Origin: Deltaproteobacteria bacterium
GTDB taxonomy: Bacteria; Desulfobacterota; Binatia; UTPRO1
Assembly: GCA_020852955.1 (NCBI GenBank)
Contig: JADYZW010000016.1
Location: 194,801-258,800, forward strand
DNA: 64,000 nt
Direction: 5' to 3'
Both the position numbers and the translations under genes were made by a program. Positions 41,790 through 50,937 of the stretch are shown one piece after another (the stretch's first letter is position 1; each line of letters begins with the position of its first letter). A model generated the notes under the pieces. The model made no database searches, was not told the DNA's origin, and saw only the letters and a list, made by a program, of their open reading frames with translations.

Positions 41790-44195
41790 ATGAAGGCGAA
41801 CGACGCGCCCCTTTCCCAACGTCACATCGCGGCTACTGTCTTTCTCCTCGCCCTGGCGATCGTGATCCTGGAAATCTCGTACACTCGAGTCTTCTCGTTC
41901 AAGTTTCACTACTATTTCAGCTATCTCATCATCGGGGTGGCGCTGCTCGGCCTGGGCACCGGGGGCGTCCTGGTGACCATGTCGGCGCGGCTCCGGGCCG
42001 CACGAGCCGCGAACCTCTCTGCGTTGTGCCTCGGCGCCAGCGTAGCCGTGGGCATCGGCTACCTCGTCATGGCGCTTGCTCCGGTGTCCGCATTCCAAGC
42101 GACCGCGCTGATCGGGGAAGGAGTGAAGCTCCTCGGGTTGATCGGGATCCTTTTCTTGCCGTTTCTTTTGGCGGGCATGGTTCTGGCGGTGTTGTTCTCT
42201 CGACACGCAGACGACATCAGTCGGCTCTACGGCATCGACCTTTTGGGTGCCGCGCTTGGCTGCATCACGGGCGCACTGCTGATCGGCCCCCTCACGCCCC
42301 CCGGATGCGTGATGGCGAGCTCCCTGTTGATGCTCATGGCTGCGTGGAACTGCGCAAACGCGAACACTCGCCCTTCTTGGAAGGGCCGCCTGCCGATGTT
42401 CATGCTGGCAGCCGCGCTGCTGCTCGCGATCGCCACCCCGTCAATTCTCCCCGATCCAAGGGTCGACGACAGCAAGACCTTGGCCACAGACGCCTTGGGC
42501 CCGAGAGTATTCTCCCGCTGGAACCCAGTCTTCCGCATCGACGTGACCCATAAGCCTGGGCCCCACGGTGTCGACTACTGGATCCACCACGATGGGCATC
42601 TGGGCACCGCGCTTCATGCTTTCGACGGAACCTTCGAGCATGTCACTTCGCTGAAGAACGATCCGCGCTCGCTGCCGTTCGCCGTACTGAACCGGAAGCC
42701 CTCCGTCCTGGTCATCGGCGCAGCTGGCGGTCACGAGCTGCTCGCGAGTCTTTACTTCGGCGCCGCACGCGTGACCGGTATCGAACTCAATCCCGTCACG
42801 ATATCGCTGCTGACAGACTACTTTGCCGACTTCACGGGACATATCGCGTCCGATCCGCGCGTCACGTTGATCAACGACGAAGGTCGCTCGTTCCTCCGCC
42901 GATCGACGGCGGCCTACGATCTCATCTGGTTGGTCGCGCCCGACAGCTATGCCGCGATGAATGCAGCCACCGCAGGCGCGTTCGTACTCTCCGAAAGCTA
43001 TCTCTACACCGTGGAGATGGTTGCGGACGCGATCGATCACCTTGCCACGGACGGGATCCTCTGTGCTCAGTTCGGCGAGTTGGAGTACGAACAACACCCC
43101 AATAGAACAGCGCGCTATGTCGCCACGGCCCGCGCGGCGCTGGAGGCGCGACACGTCCAGGATGTTGCAAACCATGTCCTGGTTGCCACGCAAGCTGGAT
43201 CCGACATGTACACCTCCACCGTCTTGGTGAAGGCGACGCCGTTCACCAGGGAGGAACGCGCCCGATTCGTGACCACTACCGAGGCGTTGCCCGACAGCAT
43301 CGTGCGACACGATGGCGCAACCCCATCGTCAGACCGTGGGCCGCTTGGTCACGTCCTGAACGATGATGCGTACACGCTTCGGGCTTGGCAGAAGACCCAC
43401 CCCTACGAGCTGACCGCCGTTTACGACGACTCGCCGTTCTTCTGGCACTTCGTGCGTTTTCGCGACGCCTTCCGTCCTGCGCGCGCGCGCGGCCTTCCGG
43501 TGCACGCGGAATCGTTCATCGGAGAGCGGGTACTGGTGGTGCTCCTGGGTCTCGCAACGTCTTTCGCGTCCGTGTGGATGCTTCTCCCCTTCGTAGGAAG
43601 CGTCCCGAGCTGGAAGTCAGTGCCCCACAAGCGGATGACCACCCTCTATTTCGCCTGCATAGGGATCGGCTTCATGTTTTACGAGGTCACGTTGATGCAG
43701 ATGTTGACCCTCCTGTTGGGATACCCGACGTACTCGTTGTCGGTCACCCTGTTCGCACTGTTGGTGTTTGCTGGTTTCGGAAGTCTCATGACTGGGAGAT
43801 GGCGAGGGCACGGCAGCGCAGCCGTGACCGTCGCCTTGGGAGCGTTAGCGATCGCAACGCTGATCTACACGTTCCTCCTTCCCGACATCGTCGCTCAGTT
43901 CGGCGGAATGAGCCTTCCCTTTCGTCTCGCCTTGGCGATTGGGATCATCGCGCCCATGGGTTTTTGCCTGGGAACTTTCATGCCCTATGGGCTTGGACTC
44001 GTGGCACGCGTGGGTTCGCAAGAACTGGTTGCTTGGGGTTGGGCCGTGAATGGGTTTTTCTCGGTGGCCGGCTCCATGTTGAGTACGATACTCGCGATGA
44101 CGTTCGGTTTCCGCGCGATTCTCGTATTCGCCCTTGGCCTCTACGCGTTCGCCGTCCTAACTCTGCGTTTTGGAACCCGGGGCGTCCCGGGTTAG
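41790..44195 (+). CDS. Spermidine-synthase-like multi-pass membrane protein
   Basis: 801 aa from ATG 41790. N-terminal membrane block (about 10-220: LLALAIVILEISYTRVFSF, GLGTGGVLVTMSARLR), central SpeE-like Rossmann domain (about 290-500: VLVIGAAGGHELLASLYFG, VTGIELNPVTISLLTDYF, RVTLINDEGRSFLRR), then a C-terminal membrane block (about 590-795: YEVTLMQMLTLLLGYPTYSLSVTLF, GWAVNGFFSVAGSMLSTILAM). SpeE-like membrane proteins are of unknown biochemical role. The usual polyamine-binding Asp of SpeE is replaced by VAPDSYA, so aminopropyl transfer is doubtful. Codon use and GC are visibly lower than in flanking genes, and a decayed tail of a high-GC paralogue follows directly. Confidence 0.85.
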   Translation: MKANDAPLSQRHIAATVFLLALAIVILEISYTRVFSFKFHYYFSYLIIGVALLGLGTGGVLVTMSARLRAARAANLSALCLGASVAVGIGYLVMALAPVSAFQATALIGEGVKLLGLIGILFLPFLLAGMVLAVLFSRHADDISRLYGIDLLGAALGCITGALLIGPLTPPGCVMASSLLMLMAAWNCANANTRPSWKGRLPMFMLAAALLLAIATPSILPDPRVDDSKTLATDALGPRVFSRWNPVFRIDVTHKPGPHGVDYWIHHDGHLGTALHAFDGTFEHVTSLKNDPRSLPFAVLNRKPSVLVIGAAGGHELLASLYFGAARVTGIELNPVTISLLTDYFADFTGHIASDPRVTLINDEGRSFLRRSTAAYDLIWLVAPDSYAAMNAATAGAFVLSESYLYTVEMVADAIDHLATDGILCAQFGELEYEQHPNRTARYVATARAALEARHVQDVANHVLVATQAGSDMYTSTVLVKATPFTREERARFVTTTEALPDSIVRHDGATPSSDRGPLGHVLNDDAYTLRAWQKTHPYELTAVYDDSPFFWHFVRFRDAFRPARARGLPVHAESFIGERVLVVLLGLATSFASVWMLLPFVGSVPSWKSVPHKRMTTLYFACIGIGFMFYEVTLMQMLTLLLGYPTYSLSVTLFALLVFAGFGSLMTGRWRGHGSAAVTVALGALAIATLIYTFLLPDIVAQFGGMSLPFRLALAIGIIAPMGFCLGTFMPYGLGLVARVGSQELVAWGWAVNGFFSVAGSMLSTILAMTFGFRAILVFALGLYAFAVLTLRFGTRGVPG

Positions 44196-44212
44196 GGCCT
44201 CCAGTGAGTTCG

Positions 44213-44436
44213 ACCCGATCTGGCGAACGCATTCCCTCGACCCGACGCGAACGTCCCCTGGACATGGGCCGTGAACGACTGCGCCTCGGTCGTCGTTACG
44301 AATCCTCTCGGTGATCGTGGCGATGTCGTACGGCTTTCGGGCGCTCACGATCGTCGCGCTCGCGATCTACGCGCTCGGCGTCGTCGGCCTCTGCGTCAGC
44401 GCGATCTACGCATCCACGCATCGATCGGCGGAATGA
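44213..44436 (+). pseudogene. Decayed C-terminal remnant of a spermidine-synthase-like paralogue
   Basis: The first part reads DLANAFPRPDANVPWTWAVN then DCASVVVT. A frame change near 44296-44303 then gives ILSVIVAMSYGFRALTIVAL followed by AIYALGVVGL, and a stop at 44434-44436. This aligns collinearly with the end of the gene at 41790 (VAWGWAVNGFFSVAG, LSTILAMTFGFRAILVFALG, LYAFAVL). Amino-acid similarity with different, GC-richer codons shows a separate paralogue, not a recent duplicate. The rest of that gene is gone. The 337-bp gap 44196-44532 otherwise holds nothing recognisable. Confidence 0.75.
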
Positions 44437-44532
44437 CACCGATCACGGGTCGTCGTCGCCACGACCTCGAGCACCGGCATTCTTCGATCGCCCGCTCCGG
44501 GCCCGCGCGTCTCCTCGACGAGGCTTCCGGGA

Positions 44533-47085
44533 TCACTCGGCGGGTCGCAGCCTGAGCAGCAGGACTCCGTCCGGCGGCAGTGAAACCGCCAGATCCAGTC
44601 GCCCGTCCGCCGCGACGGCGCGTCCCGCTGGCTCCAGCCGGCTGGTGACCTCGGGGAGCGCGTTGAGAGCCGCGGCCGCCGCGAGCTCGCCCGCATCGAG
44701 CGTCGCGTCGTACGCGGCCAGGGCGGCGTGGAGGTCCGCCGTCATCGCCCCCGGAGCGCGGCCGAGCTGCGCGGCGAGCGCCGGGAGGCCGGCGTCGACG
44801 CAGGCCAGGAACGCCCCCTGCGTCGCGCTCGCCACCCGGCAGGGCGCGACGAGATCCGCCTCTATGATGGCGATCTCGCCCTCCGCGTAGCCGCGGGCGC
44901 GGAGCGCGGCGCGCGCCGCTTCCTCGGCGTCGGCTCGGACCGCCGCCCACGCCTGGTCGGCCGCGCCGCCGGCGCCGCACGCGTCGCTCGACGGCACCGG
45001 CTCGGTCGCCTTGTTGTACGCGCACACGTTGCCGTGGCCGTGGTCGACGAGGGCCCGCTCCACGTCGTAGCTTCCGGAGCGGAGTCCCGCGACGCGCACG
45101 GTCCCCGACCAGTCCACCCCCTGGCGCGCCGCGGCCGCGGCCATGATCTCGCTCGTCCGCGTGGTGAGGCGCGTGAGCTCGGCGGGCGTGACGGCGGCCG
45201 CGAGACACGCCTGCAGCGTCCCCGACGGCCGCACGACCGTCGCCGCGAGCGTCGCGTCCCAGCAGGCCAGGAGCGCGTCGTACGCGGAGGCGCCGATCTC
45301 GCCGGTGGCCGCGAGCTCCCCGGCCGCCCGGCGGGACGCGCGCACGGCTCCCGCCGTCGACGCCGCGTTCGCGAGCAGGATCTCGTAGCCGGCGTCGCTC
45401 TCCGTGACGATCGCCTCGACCAACGGATCGCGGCGGGCGACCGGGAGCCTGGTCGTCCCGAGCCAGGAGACCAGGCGGAAGACGTTCAGCTTGGCGCGGA
45501 CGAGGAAGCGCGGGCGCTGCTCCCCGCCGGAGAACAGCCCGACGTGCGTCCAGCAGCCGTCCGACCAGTTGGCCTGATCGGTGAAGCTGGTGTGGGCGTG
45601 CGACGCGACGCCGGCCGCGGCGAGCCGGGACAGCATCGGCACGATCTCGGCCGCCGACGGTAGGCTCGCCGCCTCCTCACCGCAGTTCTCGTCGAGCCAT
45701 TCGCCGATGCGGAGACGGACGGCCGCGGGATCGTAGCCGGCGGCCGCGAGCCAGACGCGGACGTTTCCCACCATCGAGTCGATCCGGCCGTCGTCGGGAT
45801 CCGTGGTCGGGAAGTGCCAATCGACGAAGTCGATCGGCGCACCGCGCCGCCCCGCCTCCGCGATCCAGGCCGGCAGGAAGAGCGGGGTGCCCTCCGGCGC
45901 GTGCTGCGGCAGCGCCCAACCGACGTCCTTTCCCTTGGCGAAGTTGCTCAGCCCCGGACCCCCGACGCGCGCGAGCGGATCGGCCGCGCGGATGGCGCGC
46001 GCGCTGACCTCGTAGAGGTCGACGTAGTCCTCGAGCGTCCCGTAGTGCATCCAGTCGGGCTCGTCCCACACCTGATACGGGAGGTGCAGCCCCTCGCTCG
46101 CGATGACCGAGACCAGGCGGTGGACGAGGTCGTACCAGCCGCTCAGGCTCGCGGGCGGCGCGTAGGCCCAGGCGAGGAGCCACGCGCCGTTGGGATGGAC
46201 CGACTCGTCGCTCGGGCGGAGCGAGAGCCAGCGCGGCATGCAGCAGAGATGGACCGCCGGCTGATAGCCCGCCGCGGCGATCACCCGCACGTCGCGCGCC
46301 CAGGCACGCACCTGGTCTTCGGCCGCCGCCCACTCCGCGGGCGTGGGGGCCGTCGTCGAGGTCCGGTCGAAGAGATGCGACGGATCGAGCGTGTAGAGCC
46401 GCACCAGCCCCAGGTGCGCGGCCGGCGCGTACGGCTGGAGCGTCGCCCAGGGTGCGCGCGGATCCCAGCCGAGCGTCCCGACGCCGACGACCTCGGGGAG
46501 CGGCAACGACCGGCCGCGCGTCGCGACCTCGATGTCGGCGGCGGGAGCTCCGGGGGACGGCGGCCGGCACACGAGCGATCGTCCGTTCGGCTGCCGGGCG
46601 CACGGCTCGATCGCGCGCGCGCAATCGCCGCCGACGGCGACGACCACCTCGAGGTCGAGCTCGCTCGCGGCGGCGAGCTCGAGGTTCCTCGCCTGCGCCT
46701 TCCAGCGGAAGTGGACGCCGTCGGTGGACGAGATGCGCATGGACCTCACGCCCCGCGCCTGCTGCCCGGCGGGGTCCGAGAACCGCCACGTGCGGCCTGC
46801 CGCATCGCGACGGAAGGCCCCCGGTGCGATCGCGCCCACGAAGACGGGGCCGCTGCGGTCCAGCAGACTGAGGACGGTCGTCTCCGTCGCCGGGTCGATC
46901 GACCCTCCGGGCGGCAGCGTGAACTCGCCGGCGACGCCCAGGCGGTCGTCGCGGTCCGCCGGTCCGAACCGGAGCGTCGTCTTCTGGAGGGAGAGCGGCG
47001 CGCACGCGAGCGCCGCCGCGGCGCGCGGCGCCGAGGCAAGGCCGAGCGCGGCGATCAGGGCGCCCATCCCGAGCCGCAAGGCCAT
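44533..47085 (-). CDS. Secreted GH39-like glycoside hydrolase
   Basis: 850 aa from ATG 47085, chosen for the signal peptide MALRLGMGALIAALGLASA with cleavage after about APRAAAA. A beta-rich region (40-200) precedes a TIM-barrel with YQVWDEPDWMHYG (acid/base Glu342), RVGGPGLSNF, IDFVDWHFPTTDPDDG and LRIGEWLDENCGEE (nucleophile Glu462). This spacing matches GH39 and related clan GH-A enzymes (xylosidase, iduronidase types), which cut terminal sugars. After about 580 comes an Ala-rich helical region with paired cysteines, then a short beta-like tail. Exported to periplasm or beyond; the glycan target is unknown. Confidence 0.75.
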   Translation of the reverse strand: MALRLGMGALIAALGLASAPRAAAALACAPLSLQKTTLRFGPADRDDRLGVAGEFTLPPGGSIDPATETTVLSLLDRSGPVFVGAIAPGAFRRDAAGRTWRFSDPAGQQARGVRSMRISSTDGVHFRWKAQARNLELAAASELDLEVVVAVGGDCARAIEPCARQPNGRSLVCRPPSPGAPAADIEVATRGRSLPLPEVVGVGTLGWDPRAPWATLQPYAPAAHLGLVRLYTLDPSHLFDRTSTTAPTPAEWAAAEDQVRAWARDVRVIAAAGYQPAVHLCCMPRWLSLRPSDESVHPNGAWLLAWAYAPPASLSGWYDLVHRLVSVIASEGLHLPYQVWDEPDWMHYGTLEDYVDLYEVSARAIRAADPLARVGGPGLSNFAKGKDVGWALPQHAPEGTPLFLPAWIAEAGRRGAPIDFVDWHFPTTDPDDGRIDSMVGNVRVWLAAAGYDPAAVRLRIGEWLDENCGEEAASLPSAAEIVPMLSRLAAAGVASHAHTSFTDQANWSDGCWTHVGLFSGGEQRPRFLVRAKLNVFRLVSWLGTTRLPVARRDPLVEAIVTESDAGYEILLANAASTAGAVRASRRAAGELAATGEIGASAYDALLACWDATLAATVVRPSGTLQACLAAAVTPAELTRLTTRTSEIMAAAAARQGVDWSGTVRVAGLRSGSYDVERALVDHGHGNVCAYNKATEPVPSSDACGAGGAADQAWAAVRADAEEAARAALRARGYAEGEIAIIEADLVAPCRVASATQGAFLACVDAGLPALAAQLGRAPGAMTADLHAALAAYDATLDAGELAAAAALNALPEVTSRLEPAGRAVAADGRLDLAVSLPPDGVLLLRLRPAE

Positions 47086-47250
47086 GCGGAGGCCCGGCGC
47101 GCGCCGGCCGTCCACCCGCCCGGAGCCCGCGCGGCCTCGATGTCGCCGCGGCGCGATCGGAGTTCCCCGCTCCTTCGAGAGCGCGCGGGTGGGGGCGCGC
47201 CAGCGCATCGGCATGGTGGCGCGGAGCGTCCGCCGCGCCGTCCGGGCGCA

Positions 47251-47290
47251 CGATGACGTCAGTCACCACCGATGCCGAGCGACGTCATCG
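47251..47290. promoter_or_regulatory. 10-bp perfect inverted repeat upstream of the glycyl radical operon
   Basis: CGATGACGTC (47251-47260) and GACGTCATCG (47281-47290) are exact reverse complements with a 20-bp spacer. Each half holds the palindrome GACGTC, and the left one extends to TGACGTCA, so two dimer sites about 26 bp apart are possible. It ends 31 bp before the GTG of the activase gene, in the 236-bp divergent gap after the GH39-like gene. A regulator site is the simplest reading. Confidence 0.55.
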
Positions 47291-47321
47291 ACCGCGACCG
47301 TCGCTCCTTCAGTGGTGTGCC

Positions 47322-48224
47322 GTGCGTCCGCCCGACTCGGCAACCATCTTCGATGTCCAGCGCTTCTCGCTGCACGACGGGCCCGGCATTCGCACGACCG
47401 TCTTCTTCAAGGGTTGCCCCCTTCGCTGCGCCTGGTGCCAGAATCCGGAGTCGCTCGGACCGCACCCAGAGATGGCGTTCTTCGCCGACCGCTGCCGCGA
47501 CACGCGCGCCTGCGCGGCCGCGTGTCCCCGCGACGCGGTCTCGGCGCGTGGGGATCGCATTCGACGCGACCGCTGCGATGCCTGCGGGGCGTGCGAGCCC
47601 GCATGTCCGCACCGCGCGCTCGAGCGCGTGGGGCGCGAGGTTCCCCTCGACGCGCTCCTCGCCGAGATCCTGCGCGATCGTTCGTTCTACGAGAGCTCGG
47701 GCGGCGGCGTGACGTTGTCCGGAGGCGAGCCGACGTTTCAGATGTCCGCGATGGGAGCGCTCGCGCAGCGATGCCGGAGCGAAGGCGTGCCGGTGCTCCT
47801 CCAGACGTGCGGCGCCTTTCGCTTCGACGCCTTCGCGCCGCACCTTCGCTCCTTCGACCGCATCTTCTTCGACCTCAAGCTGATGGACCCGGAGCGCCAC
47901 CGCCGTTTCACGCGGGCGGACAATCCGGTCATCCTCGAGAACGCGCGCCTCCTGACCGCATCCGGCGCGCCGGTGACGTTTCGCATGCCCATCGTTCCCG
48001 GCATCACCGACGACCTCGACAATCTTTCGGCGGCCGCCGCGTTTCTCCGCGAGATCGGCGCGTCGTCCCTCCACCTGCTGCGCTACCACCGCATGGGCGA
48101 AGCGAAGCTCGCACGGCTCGGCTATCCCCTCGCACCGCTGGCGATGGGCGCCGGGGATGTCGGACGGGCCGTCGCGCGCGCCGCGGCGCTGCTCGCCGAG
48201 TGCGGTATCGAGGTGGCGGTATGA
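47322..48224 (+). CDS. Glycyl-radical-enzyme activating enzyme (radical SAM)
   Basis: 300 aa from GTG 47322, the start just before ATIFDVQRFSLHDGPGIRTTVF, the normal opening of PflA-like activases. ATG 47253 would add 23 residues but falls inside the inverted repeat. Radical SAM cluster CPLRCAWC (Cys32, Cys36, Cys39). A ferredoxin-like insert follows, with a clear CDACGACEPACP and a second Cys group (CRDTRACAAACP), as in activases for dehydratase-type glycyl radical enzymes. GGGVTLSGGEPTFQ is the SAM-binding GGE motif. It generates the glycyl radical on the next gene product, whose ATG overlaps its stop (ATGA, 48221-48224). Confidence 0.93.
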   Translation: MRPPDSATIFDVQRFSLHDGPGIRTTVFFKGCPLRCAWCQNPESLGPHPEMAFFADRCRDTRACAAACPRDAVSARGDRIRRDRCDACGACEPACPHRALERVGREVPLDALLAEILRDRSFYESSGGGVTLSGGEPTFQMSAMGALAQRCRSEGVPVLLQTCGAFRFDAFAPHLRSFDRIFFDLKLMDPERHRRFTRADNPVILENARLLTASGAPVTFRMPIVPGITDDLDNLSAAAAFLREIGASSLHLLRYHRMGEAKLARLGYPLAPLAMGAGDVGRAVARAAALLAECGIEVAV

Positions 48225-50647
48225 TCCCGCCGACGACGGCGCGGGCGCCGAACGGCTCGCCGCGCGACCCGCGAGACGCGCTCGTCGTCTCCGAGCGCCT
48301 GCGCGCGCTGCACGAGGAGGTCCTGCACGCCCCGCGGCGGCTGTGCGCCGAACGGGCCCGCCTCGTCACGCGCTACTTTCGCGCCGCCGATGCGCACCCC
48401 GGGAAGCCGATGATCACGAAGAAGGGCGAAGCGCTCGCCTACGTCTTGCGCAACAAGCGGGTAGCGATCCACCCCCGAGAGCTCCTGGTCGGTACGTTCA
48501 CCTCGCACCGCGTCGGCGGAGGCCTGTTCCCCGAGCTCCACGGCCTCATGATGCTCGAGGACCTCGGGCGCTTCCGGACGCGTTCGACGAACCCCATCGA
48601 GGTGTCCCGCGAGGAGGCGCGGGCGCTCCGGCGCGAGGTGTTTCCCTACTGGCTCACGCGCTTTCTCGTCCTGCGAGCGATGCCGTTCCCTCAGGCGGTC
48701 CGGTTCTCGCTCGACCAGCTCGCGCCGACGTTCTACCTCATCAACGAAGGCGCCGGAGTCTCGCACTTCGTGCCGAACTATCGCGCGCTCCTCGAGCGCG
48801 GCACCGAAGCGTTCCGGCGGGAGGCCGAGGCGCGGCGCGCCGTGGCGCCGCCCGATTCCGACACCGCGGCGTTCTGGGGCGCCGTCGAGGAAGTGTGCCG
48901 CGCCCTCGAGGCCTTCGCCGCCGCGTATCGCGGCCGCGCCCTCGAGCTCGCCGCGGTCGAACCGAGTCCGGAGCGCCGGCGCGAGCTGCACGAGATCGCC
49001 GCGGTGTGCGAACGCGTGCCGAAGCATCCGGCCGCAACCTTTCGCGAGGGCCTCCAGTCGATCCTCTTCGCCCAGATCGCGCTCAACCTCGAGTCGCTCG
49101 ACAACTCGGTGAGCCCGGGCAGACTCGACCAGATCCTCTGGCCGCTCTACCGGAACGACCTCGCGACCGGCCGCCTCGATCGCGCGCGCGCGTTCGAGCT
49201 CCTCGGCTGCTTCGCCGTGAAGCTCTCGGAGCTCGTCCCCGTGTTCTCGCGCCGGATCACGAGATTCCACGGCGGAATGTTCAACGGCCAGGTCGTCGTG
49301 GTGGGCGGCACCGACGAACGCGGGGACGACGCCACCAACGAGCTCTCGCACCTGTTCGTGGCGCTCATGGACCGCCTGCGTACGCGGCAACCGAACTACC
49401 ACGCGAGGCTCCACGAGGGATCGCCGCCGGAGTTCCGGGCCGAGGTCGCGGAGGTGTTGGCGCGCGGCTCGGCCTCGCCCGCGCTGTACAACGACGAGAT
49501 CGTCGTCCCGAATCTCGTCGCGCGCGGGATCGCGCCCGCCGACGCCCGGGACTACGCGAACGTGGGATGCGTCGAGCCGGTCGCCGCCGGAAAGAGCTTC
49601 CTGTCGACGGACGCCGCGCTGTTCAACCTTCCGCTCTGCTTCGAGCTCGCGCTCAATCGCGGCCGACGGTTCGGTCATTGGAGACGCGTGGGAGCCGACA
49701 CCCCGCCGGCGGAGCGGTGCGCCTCCTCGGACGAGCTGTTCGTCCTCTTCCTCGCGCAGCTCCGGCGCGCGGTCACGCGGCTCTTGCGCGAGATCCGCGC
49801 GATCGAGCGCGCCAACGCGAGGTTCCACCCGACGCCCCTCACGTCGATGCTCGTCGAGGGCTGCCTGGAAGCCGGACGGGACGCGACCTGGGGCGGCGCG
49901 CGCTACAACGGGAGCGGCATCCAAGGCGTCGGCGCCGGCGAGGTCGGCGACGGGTTCGCCGCCATCGAGGAGGTCGTGTTCCGGCGCAAGGCCGCGACGC
50001 TCGCCGAGGTCGTTGCGGCCTGCCGCCGGAACTTCTCGGGAGACGACGCGCTGCGAGCGCGCCTGCGCAACGCGCCGAAGTACGGGAACGACGACCGCGC
50101 CGCCGACGGTTTTGTCGCGAGAGTCATGGAGGCGTTCGCGCAGACGCTCGCCGGCCACACGAACGCCCGCGGCGGCGAATACGCCGCGGGCTTCTATTCC
50201 GTCACCGCGCACCAGGCCTTCGGGGCGCTGGTCGGCGCGCTCCCGAGCGGGAGGTCGAAAGGGCGACCGTTCGCCTCCGGGATCTCGCCGGCGAGCGGAA
50301 TGGATCGCAAGGGTCCGACCGCGATGCTCCAATCCGTCGCCAGCCTGCCGCTGCGCGTGGCGAAGAACGGCGCCAACCTGAACCTCATGCTTCCGCCGTG
50401 GACGCTCTCGGGCGGCGAGGGCCCCGCGCGCCTCCAGGCGCTCGTCGCGGGGGGCTTTCGCGCGGGCGTAATGCAGCTCCAGGTCAACGTCATCGACCGC
50501 GACCTCCTCATCGAGGCGCGCGATCACCCGGGACGACATCCCGGCCTGCTCGTCCGGGTGTCCGGCTACTCCGCGTACTTCGACGATCTCTCACCCGAGA
50601 TGAAGCAGGAGCTGATCGAGCGCACGTGCGCGCCGCTCGGAACCTGA
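48221..50647 (+). CDS. Glycyl radical enzyme, PFL/glycerol-dehydratase family
   Basis: 808 aa, full family length. Catalytic Cys450 lies in ANVGCVEPV with Glu452 (GCVEP is the dehydratase/lyase-type loop; pyruvate formate-lyase itself has a Cys-Cys pair). GKSFLSTDAALFNLPLCFEL follows. YNGSGIQGVGAGEVGD forms an inner-barrel loop. The radical site is RVSGYSAYF with Gly782, 26 residues from the end. The enzyme cuts or dehydrates a small C-C, C-O, C-N or C-S substrate under strictly anoxic conditions; the active-site set does not let me name choline, glycerol, isethionate or hydroxyproline. No shell-protein or targeting extension is seen. It indicates at least facultative anaerobic metabolism. 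Confidence 0.92.
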   Translation: MIPPTTARAPNGSPRDPRDALVVSERLRALHEEVLHAPRRLCAERARLVTRYFRAADAHPGKPMITKKGEALAYVLRNKRVAIHPRELLVGTFTSHRVGGGLFPELHGLMMLEDLGRFRTRSTNPIEVSREEARALRREVFPYWLTRFLVLRAMPFPQAVRFSLDQLAPTFYLINEGAGVSHFVPNYRALLERGTEAFRREAEARRAVAPPDSDTAAFWGAVEEVCRALEAFAAAYRGRALELAAVEPSPERRRELHEIAAVCERVPKHPAATFREGLQSILFAQIALNLESLDNSVSPGRLDQILWPLYRNDLATGRLDRARAFELLGCFAVKLSELVPVFSRRITRFHGGMFNGQVVVVGGTDERGDDATNELSHLFVALMDRLRTRQPNYHARLHEGSPPEFRAEVAEVLARGSASPALYNDEIVVPNLVARGIAPADARDYANVGCVEPVAAGKSFLSTDAALFNLPLCFELALNRGRRFGHWRRVGADTPPAERCASSDELFVLFLAQLRRAVTRLLREIRAIERANARFHPTPLTSMLVEGCLEAGRDATWGGARYNGSGIQGVGAGEVGDGFAAIEEVVFRRKAATLAEVVAACRRNFSGDDALRARLRNAPKYGNDDRAADGFVARVMEAFAQTLAGHTNARGGEYAAGFYSVTAHQAFGALVGALPSGRSKGRPFASGISPASGMDRKGPTAMLQSVASLPLRVAKNGANLNLMLPPWTLSGGEGPARLQALVAGGFRAGVMQLQVNVIDRDLLIEARDHPGRHPGLLVRVSGYSAYFDDLSPEMKQELIERTCAPLGT

Positions 50648-50692
50648 CCACGGGGAGGCCGGGACCGGAGGGCGCAGAGCCTCCCGGGTTCC
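50639..50692 (+). terminator. Hairpin at the end of the glycyl radical enzyme gene
   Basis: Nested arms GGAACC...GGTTCC and GGGAGGC...GCCTCCC around a 19-nt loop, starting at the stop codon. There is no T-run afterwards, so termination may be Rho-assisted, or the structure may reduce readthrough into the DUF5989/SxtJ pair. Confidence 0.35.
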
Positions 50693-50769
50693 ACCCGGTC
50701 GCGGCGCTGTGCTACGTCCTGCCGCAGCACGCCCCGCCGCATTCGCGGGATCCACAGGAGCGCCAACGC

Positions 50770-50937
50770 ATGGCACGTTCGGGAATGGTCGCACTCGCCG
50801 GGGAGTTCTGGGCCTTTCTCCGGGTTCGGAAGAAGTGGTGGCTCGCCCCCATCGTCATCATCCTCGCCCTCTTCGGCTCGCTGATCGTCTTCACCCAGGG
50901 ATCCGCCCTGGCGCCGTTCGTCTACACGATCTTCTAG
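50770..50937 (+). CDS. DUF5989 family membrane microprotein ending FVYTIF
   Basis: 55 aa with an AGGAG 9 bp before the ATG. N-terminal amphipathic part EFWAFLRVRKKWWLAP, one helix (27-41, VIIILALFGSLIV-like), then FTQGSALAP and terminal FVYTIF. Matches the DUF5989 pattern. DUF5989 genes typically pair with SxtJ-family genes, as here (next start directly follows the stop). The role is unknown. The last six residues have the same form as the acyl-shuttle hexapeptide on the MBOAT and microprotein at 18.8 kb (Tyr52 at the corresponding position), a resemblance that may be functional. Confidence 0.85.
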   Translation: MARSGMVALAGEFWAFLRVRKKWWLAPIVIILALFGSLIVFTQGSALAPFVYTIF

